From assembly GCF_000466745.1 (NCBI RefSeq), contig NZ_ANNI01000009.1:124001-188000 (forward strand): a DNA stretch of 64,000 nt. Reading direction: 5' to 3'. The stretch is from Campylobacter concisus ATCC 51562 (GTDB taxonomy: Bacteria; Campylobacterota; Campylobacteria; Campylobacterales; Campylobacteraceae). This document shows, piece after piece, positions 1-8,589 of this stretch (within the stretch, counting starts at the first letter, position 1; the number at the start of each line of letters is the position of its first letter). A program made the position numbers and the translations under genes. Under the pieces are notes generated by a model. That model saw nothing but the letters and a program-made list of their open reading frames with translations. It ran no database searches and had not been told where the DNA came from.

Positions 1-865
1 CACCAGCTTCTTTGCTCTTGATTTCACTAAAATCATTACTCAATGAGGAGTTAAATACTATTGGTACTTCTTTAAATCTTTCATCATTTTTAAGAGTTGA
101 AGCAAAGCGGTAGCCATCCATCTGTGGCATTTCGATATCACTTAAGATAACTCTAAGCTCTCTTGATAAGTTATCTCCATATCTTTGATAAAGCTCTTCC
201 ATTCTCTCCAAGCCCTCAACGCCGTTTTTAGCCTCAACCACGCTAAGTCCCATCTTCTCAAGTGCATCTTTTACTAGTTTTCTAGCGGTCGAGCTATCAT
301 CTAAAACCAAAGCAGCACCTTTTAACTTTTGATCGTCTGTTACATCAAATTCGATCTTTGGCGAGTAAATTCCAAGCTCTTCTACTATGCTTTCAAGATC
401 AAGGATAAGTAAAACTTCATCATTTTCTATTCTTGTCACGCCTGTTATTTTGCCTTTATCTAAAGCGCCAGAACCTGAAGCAAAATTTGCAGGCTCGATA
501 TCTTTCCAGCTTATACGCCTGATCCTTTTTGCCTCATGGACGATAAAACCGATCAAAATACCGCTAAACTCAGCAATAATAACACGTGGCTTTATAACTA
601 CGCCTTCGGTTGGCTCGATAATATTCATCCATCTTGCCAAATTTATGACAGGGATCACCACACCCCTTAAATCAAAAATTCCCTCGATATACTCAGGAAC
701 GCCTGGAAGCTCTGTAAGATTTGGCATCTTAATGATCTCCCGCACCTTTGCGACATTGACTCCGTATATTCCTTCATATACTTTGTTTTCGGTCTTTTTA
801 AAGATACGAAAATCAACAAGTTCCATCTCGTTTGAGTCCGTTTTTAGTACGTTATCTCCAAACAT
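1..865 (-). CDS. cheV: CheV, CheW-receiver chemotaxis coupling protein (3' end outside window)
   Basis: CheV couples chemoreceptors to CheA through a CheW-like domain and carries a phosphorylatable receiver domain used in adaptation. Reading the minus strand from ATG at 865 gives a CheW-like domain (about residues 10-165, with LPGVPEYIEGIFDLRG typical of the family). A receiver domain follows from about residue 185, with the acidic pair in LVLDDSST and the presumed phospho-acceptor Asp in ILSDIEMPQMDG. The last 288 codons visible run off base 1, so the end of the receiver is missing here. The start overlaps the stop of the upstream phosphoesterase by one base (TGATG), which argues for cotranscription. 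Assignment is secure. Confidence 0.93.
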   Translation of the reverse strand, partial: MFGDNVLKTDSNEMELVDFRIFKKTENKVYEGIYGVNVAKVREIIKMPNLTELPGVPEYIEGIFDLRGVVIPVINLARWMNIIEPTEGVVIKPRVIIAEFSGILIGFIVHEAKRIRRISWKDIEPANFASGSGALDKGKITGVTRIENDEVLLILDLESIVEELGIYSPKIEFDVTDDQKLKGAALVLDDSSTARKLVKDALEKMGLSVVEAKNGVEGLERMEELYQRYGDNLSRELRVILSDIEMPQMDGYRFASTLKNDERFKEVPIVFNSSLSNDFSEIKSKEAG

Positions 866-1656
866 CAATGTCCTTTCAAACTCATTTTGAGCAAATTTAA
901 TTTTTGCTGGGCGTATTCTACAACAAAATAACTTTGCTCACATGCAAAACAAGGTAAATTTATATAAAACTTATCGTAAATGTTAAATTGCTCGCCTTGA
1001 TGATAGTGTCCTTCTATCGCTATACCGGCCTCATATCCTTGTAAATGCTTGCTCATTAGCTCCTTAAAATTAGGAATTTTATAGTCTAAATTTTTCTTGG
1101 TAAGTTTGGCTAGTATCGCTTTCGATATTTTAAAATTTAAAAATTTATCCAAAGCATTCATAAATTTTAAAAACCATCTAAGGCGCAAAAACCTAAGTGC
1201 ATATTTATCTATAAAAGGTAAAAATATATCACCATGTGCGATCTGAACGTGCTCTTCATTGATCGTCTTAAAATTTGCTGGCTGATCGTAAATATCATAA
1301 ACCCTAACGCTTTTATAGCGCAGCATCTCACGCTTATCCCAAATTTCTCTTGTTTTATTAAATAAATTTGAAAGTCTAAAATCGTGGTTGCCCTCGAAGT
1401 AAAAAATTTCTACCTTTTGTGAAATTTTATTTATAAGGCTTAAGTGCTCAGCGTAAAATTCTCTTGTGTATTCGCCCTCGCCCGTTAGAAAGTCAAACAT
1501 ATCGCCTAACAAAAAAATTTGTGGCGGCTCTTTGATCTCCCCGCTATCAATGGCTCTTAAAAATTTTAAAAAGCCATTTCGGTTTACATTTTCATGCGCA
1601 TCAGCTATAAAGATCGCGCCTTCTTTTATAATGGGGGCATATAGATATTCGCTCAA
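865..1656 (-). CDS. LpxH-like calcineurin-fold phosphoesterase (probable UDP-2,3-diacylglucosamine diphosphatase)
   Basis: The 263-residue protein has the calcineurin-type metallophosphoesterase signature in order: D-x-H near residue 19 (IADAHE), GDMFD near 51, GNHDF near 90, AHGD near 140 and GHYH near 217. This set and the length fit LpxH-type enzymes, which cleave UDP-2,3-diacylglucosamine to lipid X in lipid A synthesis. lpxB lies two genes upstream, which supports that pathway. The start is a TTG preceded by AAGG at suitable spacing; no in-frame ATG gives a full N-terminus. The gene overlaps cheV by one base. A different phosphoesterase specificity cannot be excluded. Confidence 0.75.
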   Translation of the reverse strand: MSEYLYAPIIKEGAIFIADAHENVNRNGFLKFLRAIDSGEIKEPPQIFLLGDMFDFLTGEGEYTREFYAEHLSLINKISQKVEIFYFEGNHDFRLSNLFNKTREIWDKREMLRYKSVRVYDIYDQPANFKTINEEHVQIAHGDIFLPFIDKYALRFLRLRWFLKFMNALDKFLNFKISKAILAKLTKKNLDYKIPNFKELMSKHLQGYEAGIAIEGHYHQGEQFNIYDKFYINLPCFACEQSYFVVEYAQQKLNLLKMSLKGH

Positions 1657-1678
1657 ATTTTGCCTTAATTAAAAATTA

Positions 1679-1710
1679 GCAGAGCCAAAAAGCAGTTTCT
1701 AGCTCTTTGC
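1679..1710 (-). terminator. Stem-loop with T-run downstream of greA
   Basis: On the minus strand GCAAAGAGC (1710-1702) can pair with GCTCTGC (1685-1679) with one bulged base, and TTTTT follows at 1675-1671. It lies just after the greA stop and just before the phosphoesterase start. It could be a weak terminator or attenuator inside the lpxB-greA-phosphoesterase-cheV series. Confidence 0.4.
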
Positions 1711-1719
1711 ATCATCTTT

Positions 1720-2205
1720 TTAGTCAAATTTTATAGGCTTATAGCAAATTTTTACAATCTCAACGTCGCTTCTACCTTTTGGTAAATTTAGCACCACTTC
1801 ATCGCCCTCGGCCTTGCCCAAAAGCTGCTTTGCAAGAGGTGAGTTTATCGAGATATAGCCTTTGTCGATGTCGCTTTCACTAATGCCAACTATCGTATAT
1901 GTATGCTCTATTTCGGTTTCCTCGTCCATTATCGTAATACTTGAGCCAAACCTAACTCTATCGTGCTCGTAGCTACTTGGATCGATCACTTCAGCATTTG
2001 CCAGAAGCGCGCTTAGCTCTGCGATCCTAGCGTCTATAAAGGCTTGCTTCTCTTTTGCTGCATGATACTCAGCATTTTCTTTTAGGTCACCGTGACTTCT
2101 TGCGATATCTATCTCAGTTACGATTTGAGGGCGTTGCACCAGCCTTAGATCCTTTAGCTCAGCTTCTATCTTCTCATATCCGTGCATTGTCATTGGTTCA
2201 CTCAT
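1720..2205 (-). CDS. greA: Transcription elongation factor GreA
   Basis: GreA binds the secondary channel of RNA polymerase and stimulates cleavage of backtracked transcripts. The 161-residue length matches the family. The N-terminal coiled coil (about residues 5-75) contains the conserved [14 protein letters not shown] segment, whose acidic tip residues act in the polymerase active site. A C-terminal FKBP-like domain ends in a [16 protein letters not shown] segment. The ATG at 2205 lies 3 bases after the lpxB stop, so the two are almost certainly cotranscribed. Confidence 0.97.
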   Translation of the reverse strand: MSEPMTMHGYEKIEAELKDLRLVQRPQIVTEIDIARSHGDLKENAEYHAAKEKQAFIDARIAELSALLANAEVIDPSSYEHDRVRFGSSITIMDEETEIEHTYTIVGISESDIDKGYISINSPLAKQLLGKAEGDEVVLNLPKGRSDVEIVKICYKPIKFD

Positions 2206-2208
2206 TTT

Positions 2209-3243
2209 TTACTCCATATTTTTTAAAATTTTTACTACATTTTTACTGCTGCCATACCCTAAATAAGTCCTTAGTTCATCGCAACCTTTTAAGAATTTTT
2301 GCCTATCGCAGCTTTCATAAGCTCTAAATAAATTTTCAGCCGTTGCAAACTCTTGGATAAACTCCTCATGAAGCGGCTCTTTGCCCATGAAGTCAAACAT
2401 TATATTTGCAAGTCCTGCGTGCTTGATCTTTACAAATTTTCTAGCTATAAAAATATCTATTGCTTTTGCCTTATATGCTAGCACAAATGGCGTACCAATG
2501 AGCGCTGCTTCAAGAGTAGCCGTACCTGAGCAAACAAAGGCAAAGTCGCTCTCATACAAGGCTTCAGGCGTATTTGAGACGATATCAAAATCACTCACAT
2601 CGCCATAAATTTCATCCACTTTATCAAGCAAAAATGGTGGCACGACAAGCAGCCTCGTAGCCTCTATCTTTTTAGCAAGCTCTCTATAAACTGGCATAAG
2701 CCTTGAAATCTCTGACCTTCTTGAGCCTGGCAAAAACGCCACTTTGCCGCTACCACTTAGGCTAGTTTTCTTAAGCTTTATCTCATCCATCAAAGGATGT
2801 CCCACATAGGTTGAGCGACTATAAAATTTCGCATCAAATGGCAAGATCGAAGCTAGGTTGTCACAGTACCTTTCAACCGTACTCACTCTTTTTGGCTTCC
2901 ACGCCCAAACTTGGGGTAAGATGTAGTATGTCACGGCTGCCTTTACCCCAGCCTCTTTTATCGTCTTTGCAAGCGGCAGGTTAAAGGCTGGGCTGTCGAT
3001 AAGTAGCACTGCATCAACCTCTTTTGCCATCTGGCTCATCACTTTCATCGCCTTTTTGGCTTTAAAGATGAGCGGCAAAACCTCGACAAAACCCATCGCT
3101 GAAAACTCGCTACTTTTCATATATGGCGTGCCAAGCTCTTCGCTAAAAATTCCCATTAGCTCAAATTCGCCCTCAAAATTTTTTAAAATTTCTTTTAAAT
3201 GCAAATTTGCTGATGGCTCAAGAGCGGAGACTAAAATTTTCAT
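2209..3243 (-). CDS. lpxB: Lipid-A-disaccharide synthase LpxB
   Basis: LpxB joins UDP-2,3-diacylglucosamine and lipid X into the lipid A disaccharide at the inner face of the cytoplasmic membrane. The 344-residue protein has the GT-B layout of the family: an N-terminal start close to [10 protein letters not shown], the [12 protein letters not shown] segment near residue 105, a mid-protein YVGHPLMDE motif, LPGSRRSEI near 172, and [20 protein letters not shown] near 240. All are hallmark LpxB stretches. It is slightly shorter than the enterobacterial enzyme, as in other Campylobacterota. It is first gene of a minus-strand series with a good -10 box upstream. Confidence 0.96.
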   Translation of the reverse strand: MKILVSALEPSANLHLKEILKNFEGEFELMGIFSEELGTPYMKSSEFSAMGFVEVLPLIFKAKKAMKVMSQMAKEVDAVLLIDSPAFNLPLAKTIKEAGVKAAVTYYILPQVWAWKPKRVSTVERYCDNLASILPFDAKFYSRSTYVGHPLMDEIKLKKTSLSGSGKVAFLPGSRRSEISRLMPVYRELAKKIEATRLLVVPPFLLDKVDEIYGDVSDFDIVSNTPEALYESDFAFVCSGTATLEAALIGTPFVLAYKAKAIDIFIARKFVKIKHAGLANIMFDFMGKEPLHEEFIQEFATAENLFRAYESCDRQKFLKGCDELRTYLGYGSSKNVVKILKNME

Positions 3244-3274
3244 TTACACACTTTCATCAGGTCTTTTTGGGGGC

Positions 3275-3280
3275 ATTATA
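3275..3280 (-). promoter_or_regulatory. -10 box for lpxB
   Basis: The minus strand reads TATAAT at 3280-3275, 32 bases before the lpxB ATG. It sits in a short divergent region where a sigma-70 type promoter is needed. No clear -35 is seen, which is normal for Campylobacter. Confidence 0.6.
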
Positions 3281-3315
3281 CGCAAAAATTCTTTAAAATT
3301 TTAAGAAAGCTGTGA

Positions 3316-3321
3316 TAAAAT
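3316..3321 (+). promoter_or_regulatory. -10 box for surE-tcdA
   Basis: TGTGATAAAAT ends at 3321, giving a TAAAAT -10 hexamer with an upstream TG, 23 bases before the surE TTG. The predicted leader would be only about 15 bases and contains the AAAGGA ribosome site at 3332-3337. Confidence 0.5.
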
Positions 3322-3343
3322 CCAAGCCTCTAAAGGATAAAAT

Positions 3344-4120
3344 TTGAAAGAAATTTTGATAACAAATGACGATGGATTTGAGGCGACTGGCTTACTTGCT
3401 TTAAAAGAAGCTTTAAGCGAGCTAGATGGCGTAAATGTCACGATCGTAGCTCCAAGTTCTGAAAAATCAGCCTGCGCTCACTCTTTGACACTCACAAGGC
3501 CTCTTAGGTTTATAAAACTTGATGATGGCTTTTTTAAACTTGACGACGCAACGCCAAGTGACTGCGTCTATCTAGCACTTCACGCACTTTATAATAAAAA
3601 GCCAGATCTAGTGATAAGTGGCATAAATCACGGAGCAAATTTAGGCGAAGATATAACCTACTCTGGCACGTGCGGAGCGGCGATGGAGGGCGTTTTGCAA
3701 GGCATTAGAAGTATCGCCTTTTCGCAGTTTTATGCAAATAATTCATTAAATGAACTTGGCTTTGAGCTAGCAAAAGAGGTGGTGAAATTTATCGTATCAA
3801 AGGTGCTAGAGGGTGAAATTTCGCTAAATCAAAGAGAATTTCTAAATGTAAATATTCCGGCTGTAACTAGCAAAAATTTCAAAGGCTACTCCGTCGTCCC
3901 AGCTGGCAAACGCACCTACGCCACGCATGCTACGCTTAATCGCAACCCAAGAGGTATCGAGTACTACTGGCTTGGAAACGCTGCGCTTGAATACGAAAAA
4001 GGCGAGCCAAGTGACATCAGCAAGGTAAATGAGGGCTTTGCCACGATAACGCCCATAAAACTAAATATGACTTCATATGAGAGCTTGGAGAGCCTAAAGG
4101 GGAAATTTGATGCAAAATGA
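3344..4120 (+). CDS. surE: 5'/3'-nucleotidase SurE
   Basis: SurE is a metal-dependent nucleoside monophosphate phosphatase of the cytoplasm. The 258-residue protein starts with the family signature ILITNDDGFEATG (metal-binding Asp pair at about residues 8-9). It also has VVAP-like IVAPSSEKSACAHSLT near 35-48, VISGINHGANLGEDITYSGTCGAAMEG near 90-115, and a conserved C-terminal ITPI segment. The start codon is TTG with AAAGGA six bases upstream; no other start keeps the signature. It overlaps tcdA by 11 bases, so translation of the two is probably coupled. Confidence 0.96.
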   Translation: MKEILITNDDGFEATGLLALKEALSELDGVNVTIVAPSSEKSACAHSLTLTRPLRFIKLDDGFFKLDDATPSDCVYLALHALYNKKPDLVISGINHGANLGEDITYSGTCGAAMEGVLQGIRSIAFSQFYANNSLNELGFELAKEVVKFIVSKVLEGEISLNQREFLNVNIPAVTSKNFKGYSVVPAGKRTYATHATLNRNPRGIEYYWLGNAALEYEKGEPSDISKVNEGFATITPIKLNMTSYESLESLKGKFDAK

Positions 4121-4760
4121 TAGATTTACAAGGATAAGATGGCTCTTTGGTGAGGATGGTTTTAGCAGGCTTCAAAGCGCAAAAGTGCTAGTTTGTGGAG
4201 CTGGAGGCGTTGGTGGGATGTGCGTAGATGCGCTTGCTAGAAGCGGGGTTGGGCACATCACTTTAATCGATAAAGACATCTTTGATGTGACAAATCAAAA
4301 CCGCCAAATTTACAGCGAAAACGTGGGCGGCATAAAGGTGGAGGAGTTTGCCAAAATTTATCCTTGCATCACGCCTATGCAGACGCTGATCACGCCTGAG
4401 TTTGTCGCTGGATTTGACTTTAGTAAATTTGACGTGGTGATCGATGCGATCGATGATATCACTGCCAAGATCGCCCTTGCAAATGCGGTAGATCCTAGCA
4501 AATTTATAGCCTCGATGGGCGGTGCAAAAAGGATCGATCCAACCAAGATAAAGGTGGCTAGCGTATGGAAAACCTCGGTCGATCCGTTAGCTAGAAAATA
4601 TAGATATGAGCTCAAAAGATCAGGCTTTAGCGGTAAATTTGACGTGGTCTTTTCAACAGAAGAGCCACTTTGCAAGCCACTTGGAAGTTTCATGGGCGTG
4701 ACTGCTTGCTTTGGACTAAATTTAGCTTCACTGGCTGTTAAAAAAATAGTTGGACAGTAA
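4110..4760 (+). CDS. tcdA: tRNA threonylcarbamoyladenosine dehydratase (TcdA/CsdL, E1-like)
   Basis: This ThiF/E1-like enzyme uses ATP to cyclise t6A37 in tRNA to ct6A. The 216-residue protein has the nucleotide-binding VLVCGAGGVGG (about residues 27-37), the IDKDIFDVTNQNRQ motif near 55-68, VIDAIDDITAK near 110 and a C-terminal segment SFMGVTACFGLNLAS. The ATG at 4110 is chosen over an adjacent TTG at 4107 because AAAGGGGA stands 7 bases upstream of it. It overlaps the end of surE. The length and the lack of a rhodanese or MoeB extension favour TcdA over MoeB or ThiF. Confidence 0.88.
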   Translation: MQNDRFTRIRWLFGEDGFSRLQSAKVLVCGAGGVGGMCVDALARSGVGHITLIDKDIFDVTNQNRQIYSENVGGIKVEEFAKIYPCITPMQTLITPEFVAGFDFSKFDVVIDAIDDITAKIALANAVDPSKFIASMGGAKRIDPTKIKVASVWKTSVDPLARKYRYELKRSGFSGKFDVVFSTEEPLCKPLGSFMGVTACFGLNLASLAVKKIVGQ

Positions 4761-4921
4761 GTCAAGAATTTATTCTTCGAGTAAAATTTCAAATTAGAGC
4801 TGGCATTTTGTGGATATAAATTTAGTAGCCAGCTCTACAAAACACGAATTTAACAATCCAAGATGAGAATCTAGCAAATTTTAAAATTTATGAGCGAATA
4901 ATTTCGGCTCTAAAATTTGAG

Positions 4922-5026
4922 ATAAGCGGTAAGCGAAGCCAAGACTTTTAATCAAAACATTAACCCATAAGCCCTAATCTTGGCTACAGCGTGGAAATCG
5001 CTTATTTTAGTAACAGGGGCTTATGG
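4922..5026. other. Interleaved inverted repeats, candidate structured RNA or pseudoknot
   Basis: Two pairs of complementary arms interleave. ATAAGCG (4922-4928) with CGCTTAT (4999-5005) and AGCCAAGA (4937-4944) with TCTTGGCT (4978-4985) form one stem. CCATAAGCCC (4965-4974), inside that loop, is a perfect 10-base complement of GGGCTTATGG (5017-5026) outside it. The order A-B-A'-B' is that of an H-type pseudoknot, or of two alternative hairpins. Confidence 0.45.
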
Positions 5027-5252
5027 AAATTTTATAAAATCAAAAGAGAAAAACTAAACAAGACAAGGTAAATTCTCTTTGATTTTTATGGAAGTATCAT
5101 ACAAAATTTAGTAGTCAATTCTTACGAGTGAATGAAAGTTTAAAATTTGCAAAGACGGCTTGATTAAATTTGCAATTTTTTATTCGAAAGAGAGGCAAGG
5201 GGACTTAATTTTACTTCTCAGGCTCGCAACTGCGTGGCAGACACGAAGTCCA

Positions 5253-5291
5253 CCCCTTATCCCCCTCCTGCCCCTTTTTTAATCCACCCCC
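5253..5291 (-). other. G-rich tract with quadruplex potential
   Basis: Plus-strand C runs lie at 5253-5256, 5261-5265, 5271-5274 and 5287-5291, so the minus strand has four G runs of 4-5 bases with loops of 12, 5 and 4 bases. Such a tract is conspicuous in AT-rich intergenic DNA. Confidence 0.4.
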
Positions 5292-5575
5292 TCGCACATT
5301 CAAGGGGCATGTGCTAGTACTTCGCACTGCATGCGGTCTAAACCCTATCAAATTTTAAAATTTACAAGCGAGCATATCACGCTTCTAAATTTAGTGGCGA
5401 ATGTTTATGAGTCCTAAAATTAGTAAGTTGCTAAGGCGAGTGAGTAAGATTTTAAATTTTGCAAAGATAGTAAAAAATCTATTTTTTAAATAAAGACTTT
5501 GAATTTTAAAAATTTATATAGTTTTTGGATTAAATTTAAAGTAGCCAGCTGCAATTTTAACAGCCAGCTAAAATT

Positions 5576-7090
5576 TTAGTTTTTATGTATGCGAAGGTAG
5601 CTATTTAGCGCGCCAACATAGGCTTTTGCGCTTGCCATCATAGTATCTATGTCAAGTCCATGGCCTATTACAGCCGTTTTGCCCTCAAACTCGACCTTTA
5701 CATCAACCTTAGCAAGTGCGTCTTTACCTTGGGAAACAGATGCCACTTTATAGTCTTTTAGTGTGCCACTAATGCCACTAATACGATCAACTACCTTAAA
5801 TATCGCATCAGCGGTACCATTTCCTAGAGCTGAGTCACTGATGATCTCATCATTGTGTTTTATGCTAATTGAAGCACTTGCAAGGCTTCCGCCACTACTT
5901 TGAAGAAGGGCCGTGATCTCATAAGCTTGTGGAATTTTTGTAATCTCTTCAGCTACAAGAGCTCTGATATCATCATCAAATATCTCTTTTTTCTTATCAG
6001 CTAGCTCTTTAAATTTTTCAAATGCCTTATTAAGAGCATCGCTATCAAGGTCAAATCCAAGGCTAGCAAGCTTATCTTTAAACGCGTGGCGACCACTATG
6101 CTTACCTAAAACAAGAGAATTTTTCTCAAGGCCTATACTCTCAGCGCTAATTATCTCATAGGTCTCTTTGTGCTTTAACACGCCGTCTTGATGTATGCCA
6201 CTTTCATGAGCAAACGCGTTTTTACCAACGATAGCTTTATTTGGTTGAGGCTCAATGCCTATAATACTAGCAATCAGTCTTGAAGTTGGATAAATTTCTT
6301 TTGAAATAATGTCTGTATAAAATGGAGCAAAGACGTCTTGGCGGGTTTTGATAGCCATCACGATCTCTTCAAGCGCAGCATTTCCAGCACGCTCACCTAT
6401 GCCATTTATTGTACCTTCAACCTGCCTTGCACCAGCTTTTATAGCCGCTAACGAGTTTGCCGTAGCCATACCTAAGTCATTGTGATTATGCACAGAGATT
6501 ATTGCTCTATCGCCTACAAATTTTACTATTTCACTAATGCGAGCAGTTATCTCTTCAGGATATAAATAACCAACTGTATCAGGGATATTTAAAGTTTTTG
6601 CACCAGCATTTATAGCAGCATCACAAATTTCTTTTAAAAAGCTCATTTCACTTCTACAAGCGTCCTCGCAGCTAAACTCCACATCATCGCAAAAGGTTTT
6701 TGCGTATTTTATAGACTCGACTGCACGTTTTATTACTTCATCTGGGCTCATTTTTAGCTTGTACTCCATATGAATTGGGCTTGTCGCTATAAATGTATGA
6801 ATTCTCTTATTTTTAGCTGGAGCCAATGCCTCGCCAGCTGCCTTAATATCACGCTCAACTGCACGTGCAAGAGAGCAAACCGTGATATTTGAGGCTTGCT
6901 TTGCTATTTGATTTACCGCATCAAAATCCCCTGGGCTTGCTGCAGCAAATCCGGCTTCCATAACATCCACGCCAAGCCTTTCAAGCTGAAGTGCGATCTG
7001 TAGTTTTTCAGCTGTATTCATCGATGCACCAGGGCTTTGCTCGCCATCTCTTAAAGTTGTATCAAAGATTATAATTTTATTCTTATCCAT
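5576..7090 (-). CDS. leuA: 2-isopropylmalate synthase LeuA
   Basis: LeuA condenses acetyl-CoA with 2-oxoisovalerate, the first committed step of leucine synthesis. The 504-residue protein has the [12 protein letters not shown] motif near residue 10 (metal-binding Asp and catalytic Arg), [11 protein letters not shown] near 200 (metal-binding His pair), [11 protein letters not shown] near 237, and the C-terminal LeuA regulatory domain (about 390-500) that binds leucine. AAGGAC precedes the ATG. It is preceded by a leucine-rich leader ORF (7157-7240), which suggests attenuation control. It stands alone; leuBCD are not in the window. Confidence 0.97.
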   Translation of the reverse strand: MDKNKIIIFDTTLRDGEQSPGASMNTAEKLQIALQLERLGVDVMEAGFAAASPGDFDAVNQIAKQASNITVCSLARAVERDIKAAGEALAPAKNKRIHTFIATSPIHMEYKLKMSPDEVIKRAVESIKYAKTFCDDVEFSCEDACRSEMSFLKEICDAAINAGAKTLNIPDTVGYLYPEEITARISEIVKFVGDRAIISVHNHNDLGMATANSLAAIKAGARQVEGTINGIGERAGNAALEEIVMAIKTRQDVFAPFYTDIISKEIYPTSRLIASIIGIEPQPNKAIVGKNAFAHESGIHQDGVLKHKETYEIISAESIGLEKNSLVLGKHSGRHAFKDKLASLGFDLDSDALNKAFEKFKELADKKKEIFDDDIRALVAEEITKIPQAYEITALLQSSGGSLASASISIKHNDEIISDSALGNGTADAIFKVVDRISGISGTLKDYKVASVSQGKDALAKVDVKVEFEGKTAVIGHGLDIDTMMASAKAYVGALNSYLRIHKN

Positions 7091-7140
7091 TTTTGTCCTT
7101 TTTTTATTTTTTATATTTAAATTTTAAATTTGATGAGTTA

Positions 7141-7170
7141 AGTAAAGAAAAATTTGCTACCTAAGTAGCA
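7141..7170 (-). terminator. Hairpin plus T-rich tail at the end of the leucine leader ORF, candidate attenuator
   Basis: The minus strand reads TGCTAC (7170-7165), loop TTAG, GTAGCA (7160-7155), a perfect 6-bp stem followed by a T-rich tail (AATTTTTCTTT). The 5' arm lies in the tandem Leu codons of the leader and the 3' arm contains its stop codon. A ribosome delayed on those codons would therefore cover the stem and prevent it forming. This is the layout expected of an attenuator upstream of leuA. Confidence 0.55.
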
Positions 7171-7240
7171 GCAGTAGAGAGTTTTTGATTTCGATTTTTG
7201 GTAAAAATTTATGTGATTTTATGACGCCATTTTCGCTCAT
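7157..7240 (-). CDS. Leucine leader peptide (27 residues) upstream of leuA
   Basis: This short ORF encodes 27 residues ending in Ser-Leu-Leu-Leu-Leu-Leu-Arg. The five Leu codons are CTA CTG CTG CTA CTT, directly before Arg and the TAG stop, with a further Leu at residue 13. AAGGAG at 7251-7246 stands five bases before the ATG, one of the best ribosome sites in the region. The ATG overlaps the pssA stop (ATGA), so translation may be coupled to pssA. It ends 66 bases before leuA. Runs of codons for the regulated amino acid are the hallmark of attenuation leader peptides (known for enterobacterial leu, his and ilv). Function here is inferred from layout only. Confidence 0.75.
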   Translation of the reverse strand: MSENGVIKSHKFLPKIEIKNSLLLLLR

Positions 7241-7968
7241 TCGCTCTCCTTTTTTTTGGAATTTTTACTAAACATTATAGTAGCTCTTACTATACCATAA
7301 AGCATATAGATGCTCATAACCAAAGTCGCGCTTTCAAATGGATATAGATAAAGCATCGAAAACGCAACTACAAGAGCTACTAAAATTCTTATCACGTGGG
7401 TTTGTTTTAAATTTATTTTTTTAAAGCTTGGATAGCGGATGTTGCTAACCATTAAAGCTGCCAAAGTAGCTTCAAGTAGCATCAAGCACCACTCAAATCC
7501 CTCTAAAAAAGTATAGTCGATATAAATTCCAACCCAAAGTACGCTCACAATAGCTGCTGATGGAATAGGAAGTCCGATAAAAACATTTGGCTCATATGTA
7601 CCAGTAGTGACATTAAAACGAGCAAGCCTAATAGCTCCAAAAACCACAAACATAGCAGCTATAAGCGCTCCAAATCTGCCAAAATTTTTACCAATAGTCA
7701 AATAAAATAAAATAGCTGGCGCTACACCAAAAGCAACAAGATCTGCAAGGCTATCAAACTCTACCCCAAATTTACTAGTTGTCTTTGTAAGTCTAGCCAC
7801 GCGTCCATCAAGTCCATCTAAAATAAGCGATAAGATTATATAAATAATGGCTTTAAAATAGTTGCCTTGAATAGATGAAATAATGCTAATAACACCCAAA
7901 AAAGCACTAGCTGCTGTAAATAAATTTGGCAAGATATACATTAGTTGCATCTTTTGTATGTTATTCAT
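7237..7968 (-). CDS. pssA: CDP-diacylglycerol-serine O-phosphatidyltransferase PssA
   Basis: PssA makes phosphatidylserine from CDP-diacylglycerol and serine, the step before Psd. The 243-residue membrane protein has the CDP-alcohol phosphatidyltransferase motif DGLDGRVARLTKTTSKFGVEFDSLAD in its first third (written here as positions about 57-82; key residues D, G, R and the later D-x-x-x-D), plus several hydrophobic helices. The ATG at 7968 is preferred over an upstream TTG at 7986: AGAGGGA lies 9 bases upstream and the start overlaps the psd stop by 8 bases, the same ATGAATAA junction seen at prmA-ftsH. Its own stop overlaps the leucine leader start. Confidence 0.93.
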   Translation of the reverse strand: MNNIQKMQLMYILPNLFTAASAFLGVISIISSIQGNYFKAIIYIILSLILDGLDGRVARLTKTTSKFGVEFDSLADLVAFGVAPAILFYLTIGKNFGRFGALIAAMFVVFGAIRLARFNVTTGTYEPNVFIGLPIPSAAIVSVLWVGIYIDYTFLEGFEWCLMLLEATLAALMVSNIRYPSFKKINLKQTHVIRILVALVVAFSMLYLYPFESATLVMSIYMLYGIVRATIMFSKNSKKKESE

Positions 7969-8587
7969 CTCTTTTTCCCTCTTCAAAATATCCCAAAAGT
8001 GAAGCAGCCTTTACGCTTTCTCCGACGCTTACACATATTTTAGTATCTCTTGGTAGGTATAAAATCACCTCACCACTTCCTAAAAAACCAAATTTTCTAG
8101 ATGCTTTCAGGCTAGTAACATTTGAAATTTCTAAACTTCGACTGAAAGCTCCAGCTATAATTTTCATAACAAATTTTATATTCTCTTTTTCAAAGCGAAT
8201 AATCGCTCTTTCATTTAAAAATTCTGAAATTTTCATAGCTTGACACAAAAATAAGCCATGTCTTTTGCGTATTTCAGCTACTTTTACATCACTTACAGCC
8301 CTTAATGTACCAACATCAAAAAAAGATTTTTTTATGACGATCTTAGCTACTTCATTATTGTCAAAATTTGAAGCACTGATCTCTTTTATCTTGCCATCAA
8401 TCGGCGATAGTAAAGCCAATTTATCATCAGAAAATGGCTCTCTTTCAGGATCTCTAAAAAAATAAAGTCCCAAAAAAAGTAAAATAGCAAAAAGCAGTGG
8501 CAAAATCCCAAATAGCAAAGATAAAACAAATAAAATTAGAAAAAATAATATAAATTTATATCCTGCTTTCGCGATATAGCCACTCAT
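7961..8587 (-). CDS. psd: Phosphatidylserine decarboxylase proenzyme Psd
   Basis: Psd converts phosphatidylserine to phosphatidylethanolamine in the membrane. The 208-residue length is that of the short, PSD-A type. There are hydrophobic segments near residues 10-45, a conserved LSPIDGKIKEI motif near 63, and near the C-terminus FLGSGEVILYLP. The Gly-Ser in that last motif is the expected self-cleavage site, yielding the pyruvoyl alpha subunit. It lies between ftsH and pssA in one operon, with the substrate-making enzyme directly downstream. Confidence 0.93.
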   Translation of the reverse strand: MSGYIAKAGYKFILFFLILFVLSLLFGILPLLFAILLFLGLYFFRDPEREPFSDDKLALLSPIDGKIKEISASNFDNNEVAKIVIKKSFFDVGTLRAVSDVKVAEIRKRHGLFLCQAMKISEFLNERAIIRFEKENIKFVMKIIAGAFSRSLEISNVTSLKASRKFGFLGSGEVILYLPRDTKICVSVGESVKAASLLGYFEEGKRDE

Positions 8588-8589
8588 TT

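Larger units (their letters stand above)
4761..5575. other. 815-base non-coding region between tcdA and leuA
   Basis: No convincing ORF is present on either strand, and the two flanking genes converge into it. It contains a nested inverted-repeat structure (4922-5026), a C-rich tract whose complement has four runs of four or more G (5253-5291), an imperfect stem GCATGTGC with GCA..CATGC at about 5307-5333, and two copies of GTAGCCAGCT (about 4828 and 5541). I recognise none of these as a known RNA family. It may hold an uncharacterised RNA or a decayed insertion. Confidence 0.5.

Noticed and set aside
387..890. Plus-strand open frame of 167 codons
   Set aside because: It lies entirely on the reverse of cheV, which reads through with full CheW and receiver motifs.
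4761..5575. tRNA, tmRNA or rRNA fragment in the long gap
   Set aside because: No T-loop (GGTTCRA) with matching acceptor stem and no recognisable rRNA core sequence could be found.
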